Assembly: GCF_022829445.1 (NCBI RefSeq)
Contig: NZ_JAKSXY010000083.1
Coordinates: forward strand, 169,338 to 233,337
Length of the DNA: 64,000 nucleotides
From: Methylobacterium sp. J-068
GTDB lineage: Bacteria; Pseudomonadota; Alphaproteobacteria; Rhizobiales; Beijerinckiaceae
Direction: 5' to 3'
Made by a program: the position numbers and the translations under genes. The notes beneath the pieces are model-generated. The model did not search any database and was not told where the DNA came from. It saw only the letters and a program-made list of their open reading frames with translations. Positions 7,770 to 16,219 of this stretch are shown here, in pieces. Each line of letters begins with the position of its first letter. Position 1 is the first letter of the stretch.

Positions 7770-9302
7770 TCATGCGTCCGCGAGACGCTTGCGTTGCACC
7801 TTGCCATTCGGCGTCCGGGGCAGGGCGTCGAGGAAGCGGACCGCGCGTGGACATTTGTAGGCGGCGAGGCGATCGTGGCACCAGGCGATCAGGGACGCTT
7901 CGTCCACGGACGCATCCTGGCGCCTGACGACGAAGGCCGCGATAACGGTGAGGTCGGGGCGCACCGCGAGTTCGGTCACGCCGACCTCGGCCACGTCCGG
8001 GTGTCCGATGAGCACGCTCTCCACCTCGTTCGGCGACACCCGGTACCCGAGCGCGTTCATCAGATCATCGTTCCGGCCATGAAAGGTGAGGTAGCCCTCG
8101 GCGTCGAGGCTCGCGAGATCCCCACCCGCGAACCAGTCGCCGCGCATCACCGCCGCCTCTTCCTCCGGGCGGTTCCAGTACCCCAGCATCAGGCCCGGCT
8201 CGGAGCGATGCACCGCGAGCAATCCGACCTCTCCGAGGGGAAGCGGTTCAGGCACGCCCTCGACCGGAAGGATCGCAACCCGCCGGCCGGGCTGGGGCTT
8301 GCCGGGAGAGCCGGCCCGCACCGGAATGGTCGGGCCGCTCGACACGAAGGTCGAGATCTCGCTCATCCCGAGCGCCTCGTAGAGCGGCTTGCCGGTGGCC
8401 TGGCGCCAGGCGTCCAGCAATTCCGGGGCGAGCGCCTCGCCCGCCGTCACCCCGTGGCGCAGGGCCCCGAGATCATGGGCAGCGAGATCGGAATATTTCA
8501 GGATCTGGCGATAGAGGCTCGGGACGGCGGCGAACAACGTCGCGCGGTGCCGGGCGATCAGGGCCGGCCACACCGACGCATCGCGCGGGCCGTCGTAGAG
8601 CACGGCCGTCGCGCCGCAGGCCCAGGGATCGGTCAGGCCGACGCCGAGGGTATAGGTCCAGTTCATCGTCCCGGCATGCAGCATCACATCGCTCTCGGAG
8701 AGTCCGAGCCAGTGGGCGTGCATCGGGCGTCGTCCGCGAATGGCGCGATGGGCGTGCAGCACGCCCTTCGGACGGTTCGTGGTGCCGGACGTGTAGATCA
8801 ACGTGGCCGGGTCGTCGGCTCCAGTATCGGCATAATCCGCCACCGGCGGACCCGCCTTCATCGCGGCGACATCGGAGGGTCCGAGCAGCCGGCACGACCC
8901 GAGGCTTGCCCGATCGACCGTATGACCCTCACCGACCACCACGGCCGAAACGCCCGCATTCTCCATGAGGAACGCGGCCTCGGACGGGGTGAGTTGCGGC
9001 GAGGACGGCAGAGCGATCAGGCCGGCGGCGAGAATGCCGAAATAAACGAGGGCATAATCCGCCTCGTTTCCCATGCGGATCATCACCCGGGCGCCCGGCG
9101 CGAGCCCGAGGCGCTCGAGGCCCGCAGCGATGCCCCGCGCCGCTCGATCGGCCTCACGGAACGTCAGGGTGCGTGTCGCCTCGCCCGGGCCCGCCATGAC
9201 GAGCGCGATCTTGTCCGGTCGCAGCCTGGCGTTCTCGGCGAGGCAGTAACGGGCGCCGTTGAAGCGATCCGATGGGAGATCGAGGTCATGCGCTTGGGAC
9301 AA
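7770..9302 (-). CDS. Acyl-CoA synthetase / AMP-dependent ligase
   Basis: This ANL-superfamily enzyme (510 residues) activates a carboxylic acid with ATP to an acyl-adenylate and transfers it to CoA. The phosphate-binding loop LIYTSGTTNRPKGV is at about residues 168-181. YEALGMSE carries the A5 motif, GDWFAGGDLASLDAEGYLTFHGRNDDLMNALGYR covers A7/A8, and PRTPNGKVQR near the C-terminus carries the adenylation Lys. The layout resembles benzoate- or medium-chain acyl-CoA ligases; the substrate is uncertain. It is a single cytoplasmic gene that converges on tRNA-Ser and follows the chemoreceptor gene on the same strand after 82 bases. Confidence 0.9.
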   Translation of the reverse strand: MSQAHDLDLPSDRFNGARYCLAENARLRPDKIALVMAGPGEATRTLTFREADRAARGIAAGLERLGLAPGARVMIRMGNEADYALVYFGILAAGLIALPSSPQLTPSEAAFLMENAGVSAVVVGEGHTVDRASLGSCRLLGPSDVAAMKAGPPVADYADTGADDPATLIYTSGTTNRPKGVLHAHRAIRGRRPMHAHWLGLSESDVMLHAGTMNWTYTLGVGLTDPWACGATAVLYDGPRDASVWPALIARHRATLFAAVPSLYRQILKYSDLAAHDLGALRHGVTAGEALAPELLDAWRQATGKPLYEALGMSEISTFVSSGPTIPVRAGSPGKPQPGRRVAILPVEGVPEPLPLGEVGLLAVHRSEPGLMLGYWNRPEEEAAVMRGDWFAGGDLASLDAEGYLTFHGRNDDLMNALGYRVSPNEVESVLIGHPDVAEVGVTELAVRPDLTVIAAFVVRRQDASVDEASLIAWCHDRLAAYKCPRAVRFLDALPRTPNGKVQRKRLADA

Positions 9303-9384
9303 GGTGAGGGGCTCCGCGGTTGCTCCTCCCTACGGATGCGCGAACCCGACCGTCACACAAGAGTGCCGCCGACGAAGATCGGCC

Positions 9385-10758
9385 TCAGCCGACGATTTCC
9401 GCGGCGGTGGCGAGCATCTCTTTCATCGCCTCGGCCGAGGCCTGATAGGCTGGCGTTCCGACGTCCCAATTGCCGGCCTTGATCGCCTCGATCATCCGGG
9501 CAGCCTCCGCGAGCGCCCGCGTTTCCGCCGCGGCGAACCGGCCGAATGCCGGATGCGTGGCCGGCGCCGTTCCGGTGAGACGGGTGCTCAAACTGTCACC
9601 CGCCCGGCCGGAGAGTGTCGCGATGGCGTCGTCGGGCTGGGCCAGTCCGACGAGGACGCGGGCGAGCTTACGCTTCCAGGCGCCGACATCGGCGGGGAGC
9701 CGAACGAGCGCGTAGAGCGGCTTTTGATGTGCGCCGGCATCGAGCACGGCTTGGCCCTTCGCCTCGGCCCGAACGAGGCGGCCGGTGATCTTCTCGATCT
9801 CCTCGTGGGTCTTGGCGGCCTTGCCGGCGATGCTCTGCACACTCGTCGAGATTTCGCCCGTGGCGGCGCGCTGCTGGCCCAGCATCTGCGAGATGGCTTG
9901 GTTCAGGTCGCTCGCATGGGCGATGCGTTCATTGGTGTCTTCGATCCGCCGCTCCAAATGATCGACGATAGAACGGCCCGATGTGACGGCGGTCCGACTC
10001 TGAGAGACCGCATTGGAGATGGTGTCCATCTCGGTGGTCAAGGTGCTGAGCAGTCCGCGGATCTCGCCGGTCGATTTCGCGGTCTGCGCCGACAAGGCCT
10101 TGACCTCCGCGGCCACCACCGCGAAGCCGCGCCCGGCCTCGCCGGCACGGGCCGCTTCGATCGTTGCATTCAGCGCCAGGAGGTTCGTCTGGGCCGAAAT
10201 CGCCGCGATGGCCGTGGCCATCGCCTCGATCTGCGCGATGGCGCGCTCCAGAACCACGACCCGCTCCGCGATCTGCCCGGTGCGGGTGTCGATCTCCTGC
10301 ATGGATGCGCGCGCCTGCTGCGCGTCGCCGATGCAGGTCTGCATGGCGGCCAGCGCATCCTGGGCCACGGTGACGACCGTGTCGGAAGTCTGCGCGACTT
10401 CCGCGACCGAGGCGGCCATCTCTTCCGTGGCGCCCGCGATGGTCTGGGTCGCGCGCGCGACTTCCGCGACGTCGTAGGTCATCCAACCGGTGTTGGTCGC
10501 CGCCTCGGATGCTTCGCGAGCCAGAGCCGCCGCATTGCCGAGACTGCGCAGGAGCCCGACTTCGTGCCCGGCATGCAGCCCTTCCAGCGCCGCGCGAAGC
10601 GCACCGTCCGGCAGATCACCCGTCTTCAGATCCTGATTCGTCATCAGGGCCTCGACCGCTCGCAACAACCGCGCCTCGTCCACCGAGGGGCTTTGATCCG
10701 GCGCGACCGCGATCGACGGCTGCTTCTTGTCGGATCGGGCGAACGGAAGTCCGAGCAT
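9385..10758 (-). CDS. Soluble methyl-accepting chemotaxis protein with degenerate CZB-like tail
   Basis: The protein has 457 residues and no transmembrane segment or signal peptide, so it is a cytoplasmic chemoreceptor. A long coiled coil (about residues 90-330) holds the conserved hairpin tip [31 protein letters not shown] that binds CheA/CheW. The last ~115 residues fit the helical layout of the chemoreceptor zinc-binding (CZB) domain. However, the usual His before the first Trp-Lys is replaced (DVGAWKRKL) and no Cys is present, so zinc binding looks lost. The ~90 N-terminal residues match nothing I recognise. No che genes are nearby. Confidence 0.88.
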   Translation of the reverse strand: MLGLPFARSDKKQPSIAVAPDQSPSVDEARLLRAVEALMTNQDLKTGDLPDGALRAALEGLHAGHEVGLLRSLGNAAALAREASEAATNTGWMTYDVAEVARATQTIAGATEEMAASVAEVAQTSDTVVTVAQDALAAMQTCIGDAQQARASMQEIDTRTGQIAERVVVLERAIAQIEAMATAIAAISAQTNLLALNATIEAARAGEAGRGFAVVAAEVKALSAQTAKSTGEIRGLLSTLTTEMDTISNAVSQSRTAVTSGRSIVDHLERRIEDTNERIAHASDLNQAISQMLGQQRAATGEISTSVQSIAGKAAKTHEEIEKITGRLVRAEAKGQAVLDAGAHQKPLYALVRLPADVGAWKRKLARVLVGLAQPDDAIATLSGRAGDSLSTRLTGTAPATHPAFGRFAAAETRALAEAARMIEAIKAGNWDVGTPAYQASAEAMKEMLATAAEIVG

Positions 10759-11268
10759 GGATTATGGTCCCAACCTATGTTCGGTCGGACCTTACATGCC
10801 CAAGATTAATGCACCCTTATCGCCCCAGAAATGCTGAAAACGTAGGCCTTCCACGGATTCCCGGCGAGGAAAGGCGGGATGCGGCCAACCGCGGCCGATG
10901 TCTCCATCGACATCCCCCGCCTGCAGGAACACGCAAAGACCCACCGACTTCTGGATGCTTCAGCCCCACGCGGGCAAAGTTACATTTGGATACAAAAATA
11001 CGGCGATTTCTTATTATAAACTTTGATTCAAATGCACGGCAATATCATATCCTGAGCATTGGATGCGGCGAAAACCAAAGATCAATGCCATACTGCATTT
11101 TTTGAAAATCTGTATTCGTTGCCAACTCTGCAAAATAAAAACAAAGGCACACATGGATGCCGGATGTCTTCATCGACGCCGACTCCGATGCCGAAGGGTG
11201 GCCGCGACCGTCCGTCCGGCACCGGTACGACGGGAAACCTTCGAGCCTGCCCGTGGATACGATAGCGG
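10759..11268. other. Gene-free interval upstream of chemoreceptor gene
   Basis: About 510 bases separate the chemoreceptor start from the end of the sensor kinase gene. The middle part (roughly 10975-11150) is noticeably richer in A and T than its surroundings. Short frames here have neither ribosome sites nor protein-like composition. I see no RNA gene, terminator or repeat that I can support. Confidence 0.5.
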
Positions 11269-13494
11269 TCAGGCCGAGTGCGACAGAGGCATTTCCCGAG
11301 GCCCGATCATGTCGGCCTTGCGCTCGAGCAGGGTCGGCGGAGGCACGGGCGCCTCGATCGTGCAGACGACGCCCGCGACCGCGAACAGGAGTTGCACCTC
11401 GCCGTCGAGTTCGCGCGCGAGACTGCGCTCGATCAGGCGAGAGCCGAACCCGGTTCGGGTCGGCGGAGTGACCGGCGGCCCCCCATCCTCGCTCCACCGC
11501 AGCATCAGGCGCGTCTCCGGCTTGCGATCCACCGTCCAGGTGATGGTGACCGTACCGCCCTCCCGGGACAACGCTCCGTACTTGACCGCGTTGGTGCCGA
11601 GTTCGTGAAGCGCCATGGCGATGGACAGGGCGAGGCGCGGCGACAGGCGCAACGCGGGGCCCGAGACGCGGAAGCGGGAGTGCTGGCCGTCCACCGTGTC
11701 GAGGGGGGCGATGGCGTCGGCCACGACATTGCCGAGTTCGGCGCCGTCCCAGCTCTCGCGGGTGAGCACGTTGTGGACCCGCGCCAAAGCCAGCAGGCGC
11801 GCCTCGAAGGCGCCCCGGGCCGCCGAGGCTTCGGGCCCGTCGAGACGGCGCAACGACTGTCCGGCGATGGATTGGACCGTCGCCAGCGTGTTCTTCACCC
11901 GGTGATTCAATTCATGAATGAGCAGCTGCTGATGCTCGGCCGCCCGCTTGGCATCGGTGATGTCGACGTTGCATCCGGTATAGCCGAGGAAGTTTCCGGT
12001 ATCGTCGGTTCGCGGCACACCCTCGCAGCGCAGCCAGCGCACGATCCCGTCGCGGTCGATCACGCGGACATCGGCCTGGAAGGGCATGCGGGATTCGAAG
12101 GCCGTCTGGAACAGCGTTGCGAAGGTTTCGACATCGTCCGGAAAGATGATCCGGCGCCAATCCTCGTCCGTCAGCACCGCCGCGGTGTCGACGCCGAACA
12201 TGTGGTCGAAATGCATGTTGGCGAAGCTGATCCGGGATGTCTCGTCCGTCATCCAGATCAGCGCGGGCGCGGAATCCGCCATGTGCCGGAACCGGGCTTC
12301 GCTCTCCCGAAGGGCGCTCAGGCCGCGCTCGGTCTCGGCGAGGGCGCGGTCGCGCTCGTCGCTGCGCGTTCGCAGCCGCAGCGACGCATCGGCGAGAACA
12401 TCGCCCAGCCGGCGGATCTCGTGGATCGGCGAGGTGATGCGCGGGATGACCTCGCCGCGCGCCAGGGCCGGCCCTGTCGCCGCCAACCGCCGCAGGGGTC
12501 GGGAGACGCGTGACCAGAGGTGCACGGCGAGGATGGACGACGTCGCCAGGACGAGGAAGCCGAACCCGCAGAAGGCCCAGATCCAGTTGCGCAGGCGCGC
12601 GTCGACCAGGGCCTGCGGGATGATCGCGGTGGCCGTCCAGCCCGTCAGACGGGAGCGAGCCTCGACCGCCGTGATCGGCTTCATGTGACGGTCCTTGCCC
12701 TCCCACACGCCGGGCGTCGCGGTCTGGCGCTGGCGCAGGGTCGCGAGGCGATGCGTGCCGACGACGGATTCCAGCAGCGGGACCCTGGCGAGCACGACGC
12801 CCTCGCGGTCGGACAGCCCCGTGGTCCAGCCCTGGACGGCTTCGCGGGAGACGAGTTCCTCAAGGCGGCGGATCGGCACGGTGAAGCTGAGAATGTGGCT
12901 CACGCCGCCCTCGTTCACCACCGGTACCGCCACGGCGTAGGTCGCGTTCTCGGGCTGCATGCCCTTGATGAAGCCCGAGACCGTCGCGCGCTGCGTTCCG
13001 GTCGCGAGATCGCGGTCCTGCGGCAAGGTGCTCTGCGGCAGGGGGGCGCCGCGCGGCACGGCGGTGTTGACGACCTGCTGACCGTCGAGCCTGCGCAGCA
13101 GGATATCGAGGCCGACGGCATCGCGCACGAGGCGGGCCTGGGCATCGAAATTGTCGAACTCGTTGTCCTTCAGGCGCGGCGAGGTCGCCAGGGTCTGGAG
13201 CACCGAGACGAGGCCGGCCGTATCGCGATCGACCGAGAGCGCGATCCCGCGCACGGTCTCGCGCGCATCCTGCTCGAACCGGGCGCGCTCCGTGGCGGCG
13301 TAGCGCACCAGAAGGATGGCCGTGAAGATCAGACCCGGCCCGATCAGCGCGACCACGAGGGCGACGAGGTAGACCTGCGTCGAGAGTCCGCGCTGACGGA
13401 TGCGGGCGAGGGCGCGCACCAGCGGCGCGTGCCGCCACCACCAGCGCCAGCCATCCGTCTCGCTCGCGGGGTCGTTCCGGCGGCTGTCGCTCAT
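11269..13494 (-). CDS. HWE-family sensor histidine kinase (Cache-HAMP-PAS)
   Basis: This is a membrane sensor kinase of 741 residues. TM1 is at about 38-63, followed by a periplasmic Cache-type sensor domain (64-300), TM2 (304-326), HAMP (327-380) and a PAS domain (398-515). The HWE dimerisation motif is HELNHRVKNTLATVQS with the likely phospho-His 531, and the ATP-binding domain has the N-box ALHELGTNAVKYGALS typical of HWE kinases. The ATG at 13494 overlaps the stop of the upstream redox gene by four bases (ATGA). The frame stays open further upstream, but that part overlaps the redox gene. No response regulator is adjacent. HWE kinases often serve light or general stress signalling; the ligand here is unknown. 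Confidence 0.92.
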   Translation of the reverse strand: MSDSRRNDPASETDGWRWWWRHAPLVRALARIRQRGLSTQVYLVALVVALIGPGLIFTAILLVRYAATERARFEQDARETVRGIALSVDRDTAGLVSVLQTLATSPRLKDNEFDNFDAQARLVRDAVGLDILLRRLDGQQVVNTAVPRGAPLPQSTLPQDRDLATGTQRATVSGFIKGMQPENATYAVAVPVVNEGGVSHILSFTVPIRRLEELVSREAVQGWTTGLSDREGVVLARVPLLESVVGTHRLATLRQRQTATPGVWEGKDRHMKPITAVEARSRLTGWTATAIIPQALVDARLRNWIWAFCGFGFLVLATSSILAVHLWSRVSRPLRRLAATGPALARGEVIPRITSPIHEIRRLGDVLADASLRLRTRSDERDRALAETERGLSALRESEARFRHMADSAPALIWMTDETSRISFANMHFDHMFGVDTAAVLTDEDWRRIIFPDDVETFATLFQTAFESRMPFQADVRVIDRDGIVRWLRCEGVPRTDDTGNFLGYTGCNVDITDAKRAAEHQQLLIHELNHRVKNTLATVQSIAGQSLRRLDGPEASAARGAFEARLLALARVHNVLTRESWDGAELGNVVADAIAPLDTVDGQHSRFRVSGPALRLSPRLALSIAMALHELGTNAVKYGALSREGGTVTITWTVDRKPETRLMLRWSEDGGPPVTPPTRTGFGSRLIERSLARELDGEVQLLFAVAGVVCTIEAPVPPPTLLERKADMIGPREMPLSHSA

Positions 13495-13817
13495 GACCGA
13501 TCGATATGGCCGAGGTCGCGCTCCGGCGCGAGGCGGTCGCGCACGCGTTGCTTCAGGATCTTCACGTCGGGAAATCCGCCATCCACGGTGCGATCCCAGA
13601 TCGTGTCCGGCCCGCACAGGATGACGAACACGCCGCCGTGACCAGGGATCAGGGCGACTTCTCCGAGGTCGTCCCGGAACGTCGAGAGGAGTTCCTGCGC
13701 CATCCATGCCGCCCGGAGCAGCCACTGACACTGCGTGCAGTAGGTGATGGAAACCCGCGGCTTCCCGGGTGACAGGCGGGCATCGTCGTCCATAGGCCGG
13801 TAAAGCGACCGATCCAT
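13491..13817 (-). CDS. SelT/SelW/SelH-family (Rdx) thioredoxin-fold protein
   Basis: This 108-residue protein has a CTQC redox motif (Cys 28 and 31) directly after the first strand VSITY, then a long helix WLLRAAWMAQELLSTF. That is the standard layout of bacterial Rdx proteins related to selenoprotein W. Here both motif positions are Cys and no selenocysteine is needed. A second Met at residue 9 (base 13793) is an alternative start. The gene overlaps the sensor kinase start by four bases, so they are translationally coupled. A redox link to that kinase is possible but untested. Confidence 0.85.
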   Translation of the reverse strand: MDRSLYRPMDDDARLSPGKPRVSITYCTQCQWLLRAAWMAQELLSTFRDDLGEVALIPGHGGVFVILCGPDTIWDRTVDGGFPDVKILKQRVRDRLAPERDLGHIDRS

Positions 13818-13988
13818 CGGGGGTTGTCAACCATGCGGTGCGAGGGTTCACGACGGGCGGCGTTCGATGAAGAGGCCAAGCTTTTCCCGACGGCACCTTA
13901 TCCCGGGGTCGCGAATTGCCTATCTGTCGCAGCGCGGCGCCACCGCGCCGACGCCGCGCGCCGATCGGTCGTTCCCGGGAGTCTCCTC

Positions 13989-14627
13989 ATGCGTTCAAGT
14001 GCCGCCATCGCCGGACCCGTGTCCGGACGGGCTTGGTTCGCCAGGGCGAGGAGCGTTGCCGCCGTGCTGGCTCTCGCCGTGGGCCTCGGCGGTTGCGGCG
14101 CGATCAACCGGGTTCCGACCCTGGAAGAGCGCGCGAAATCGTCCTGGAGCGAGGTTCAGAACCAGTATCAGCGCCGCGCCGACCTGATTCCGAATCTCGT
14201 CGAGACGGTGAAGGGCTACGCCCAGCAGGAGAAGGATGTCCTCATCGGGGTGACCGAGGCGCGGGCGAAGGCCAGCAGCGTCAAGGTCGACGCCTCCACG
14301 GTCAGCGATCCCCAGAAGTTCAAGGCGTTTCAGGACGCCCAGAATCAGCTCTCCGGCGCCCTCGGCCGGCTGCTGGTCACCGTGGAGCGCTACCCGGATA
14401 TCAAGTCCAACCAGAACTTCCTCGCCCTGCAATCGCAGTTGGAGGGAACGGAGAACCGGATCGCCGTCGCACGCCGCGATTACATCGGCGCGGTGCAGGA
14501 ATATAACACCGAGGTTCGCACCATCCCGGGCCGTTGGATCGCGGCCTGGTTCTATCCCGAGGCCAAGCCGATGGAGACCTTCACGGCGACCCCGAATTCC
14601 GAGCGGCCGCCGAACGTCAAGTTCTAG
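13989..14627 (+). CDS. LemA family lipoprotein
   Basis: The LemA-type protein has 212 residues from the ATG at 13989, preceded by a GGGAG ribosome site. An N-terminal hydrophobic segment ends in a lipobox LGGCGAIN, so it is probably a lipoprotein. The LemA four-helix domain follows with the family signature NQYQRRADLIPNLVETVKGYA near residues 55-75. In many bacteria LemA is encoded with TPM-domain proteins, as here: two such genes follow directly. Its molecular role is not established. Confidence 0.93.
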   Translation: MRSSAAIAGPVSGRAWFARARSVAAVLALAVGLGGCGAINRVPTLEERAKSSWSEVQNQYQRRADLIPNLVETVKGYAQQEKDVLIGVTEARAKASSVKVDASTVSDPQKFKAFQDAQNQLSGALGRLLVTVERYPDIKSNQNFLALQSQLEGTENRIAVARRDYIGAVQEYNTEVRTIPGRWIAAWFYPEAKPMETFTATPNSERPPNVKF

Positions 14628-14633
14628 GGCTCC

Positions 14634-15443
14634 GTGCGGATCTCCGAAGTGTCGCTCCCGTCGATCCGCGCCAGGCGTGCGGCCTCGCTCGGCATCCTGA
14701 CCGCGTTTCTCCTCGTAGCCGCATCCTGGTGCCTTCGGGCCGAGGCTGCCGAGCGGAGCTTTCCGCCACTCACCGGGCGCGTCGTCGACGCGGCCGGCAT
14801 CCTCAAGCCCGACGACCGAGCAACCCTCGAGGCGAAACTAAAGGCCTACGAGGAGAAGACCTCCGATCAGGTCGTCGTGGCGACCGTGCCGAGCCTGCAG
14901 GACCGGACGGTCGAGGATTACGCCAACCGCCTATTCCGGGCGTGGAAGATCGGGCAGGCCAAGACCAACAACGGGGCTCTGTTGCTCGTCGCTCCGCACG
15001 AGCGGAAGGTTCGGATCGAGGTCGGCTACGGACTGGAAGGCGCCCTGACCGACGCCTTGTCGAAGACCATCATCACGACGGCGATCGCTCCGCGCTTCAA
15101 GACCGGCGACTACGCGGGCGGGATCAACGCCGGCATCGACGCGATGCTGTCGATCCTGGCCGGCGATGCCGAGGAATGGCAGCGCAAGGGGAAGATCCGC
15201 GCCGACGAGGCCGATCCCGGGCAAGTCATCGTCTTCGTCATCCTGTTCCTCGTCATTCTGATCGTCGTCTACCGGATGAATCGGAACCGGCGCGGCGGCG
15301 GTTTCGTGATCCTGCCGGGTCCCTCGTCCGGCGGCTGGAGCGGCGGCGTGTCCGGCGGGTTCGACGGCGGCGGGGGCTCGGGTGGGGGATTCTCGGGTGG
15401 CGGCGGATCTTCGGGCGGAGGAGGGGCGTCGGGTGACTGGTAA
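14634..15443 (+). CDS. TPM domain membrane protein (YgcG family)
   Basis: The gene begins with GTG at 14634, six bases after lemA. The protein (269 residues) has a signal peptide, a TPM domain (starting LTGRVVDAAGILKPDDRATLE, with the VVVATVPSLQDRTVEDYANRLFRAWKIG core), one transmembrane helix (VIVFVILFLVILIVVYRM) and a Gly/Ser-rich tail. TPM domains occur in the photosystem II repair protein TLP18.3 and in bacterial envelope proteins. The domain faces the periplasm here. Confidence 0.9.
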   Translation: MRISEVSLPSIRARRAASLGILTAFLLVAASWCLRAEAAERSFPPLTGRVVDAAGILKPDDRATLEAKLKAYEEKTSDQVVVATVPSLQDRTVEDYANRLFRAWKIGQAKTNNGALLLVAPHERKVRIEVGYGLEGALTDALSKTIITTAIAPRFKTGDYAGGINAGIDAMLSILAGDAEEWQRKGKIRADEADPGQVIVFVILFLVILIVVYRMNRNRRGGGFVILPGPSSGGWSGGVSGGFDGGGGSGGGFSGGGGSSGGGGASGDW

Positions 15444-16065
15444 CGGGACCGACCTTCTGAGCCGCGGATCGTGCGACCGCATCGCCGAAGCCATCCGGTC
15501 CGCCGAGGCCGAGACCTCCGGCGAGATCGTGGTGCTCGTGGCGGCGCGGGCCGGCTTCTACCGATCGGCCCCCTTGCTGGCCGCACTCGCCTGCGGGCTG
15601 ATCGTGCCCTGGCCGCTCATCCTGCTGACGCCCTGGAGCGCAGCCTCGATCGCGCTCGCGCAGGTGGCCCTGGTCCTGCTGGTCCTGCTCGCCGGTGCGC
15701 CTCACCGCGCGCGCCTCGCCCTGGTCCCGCGCAGCGTCCGGCGTGCCCGTGCGCACGAGGCCGCCTTACGGGAATTCAGCGCACGCGGTCTGGCGCGGAC
15801 CGAGGGGCGCACCGGCGTGCTCATCTATCTGTCCGTCGCGGAGGGGCATGCTGAGATCGTCGCCGATCGCGGCGTGGCGTCCCGGGTTCCCGCGCAGACC
15901 TGGAGCCGAACCATCGAGGGACTGCTCGGGGGCCTGCGGCGAGGCGAGATGGAGGCCGGCTTGGTTTCGGCGGTCCGGGAGGTCGGTGCCATTCTGGCGC
16001 GTGAACTGCCTCCCGAGGCGGTGCCGGCCGATGCCCTGCCGAACCGGGTGATCCTCGTCGGGTGA
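15433..16065 (+). CDS. TPM domain protein, second copy
   Basis: I chose the GTG at 15433, which overlaps the end of the preceding TPM gene by 11 bases and has a strong GGAGGAGGGG ribosome site; the protein has 210 residues. It has the TPM pattern (AIRSAEAETSGEIVVLVAARAG, later RTGVLIYLSVAEGHAEIVAD) interrupted by two hydrophobic segments around residues 45-90, and no signal peptide. This matches the DUF2207-free short TPM proteins seen at the end of lemA operons. It is translationally coupled to the upstream gene. Confidence 0.85.
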   Translation: MTGNGTDLLSRGSCDRIAEAIRSAEAETSGEIVVLVAARAGFYRSAPLLAALACGLIVPWPLILLTPWSAASIALAQVALVLLVLLAGAPHRARLALVPRSVRRARAHEAALREFSARGLARTEGRTGVLIYLSVAEGHAEIVADRGVASRVPAQTWSRTIEGLLGGLRRGEMEAGLVSAVREVGAILARELPPEAVPADALPNRVILVG

Positions 16066-16219
16066 CGGGATCGCCGCGCGATCAGCGGTAACAAAGTAGA
16101 AATTTGTTATTCAAAGGCCGTGGCCTCGCCCCGGCCGGCCCCTGGCTCTTCCGAAAAATTCTTGCCAAAAGGACGCTTGACGATCTGCCATCAAGGACAG
16201 GTCGCTGGAGCGAGACGTC

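Noticed and set aside
7562..7927. Plus-strand frame containing TEGFEPSIPLSGYAHLANEC
   Set aside because: It is the antisense translation of tRNA-Ser(GCU), another recurrent spurious ORF.
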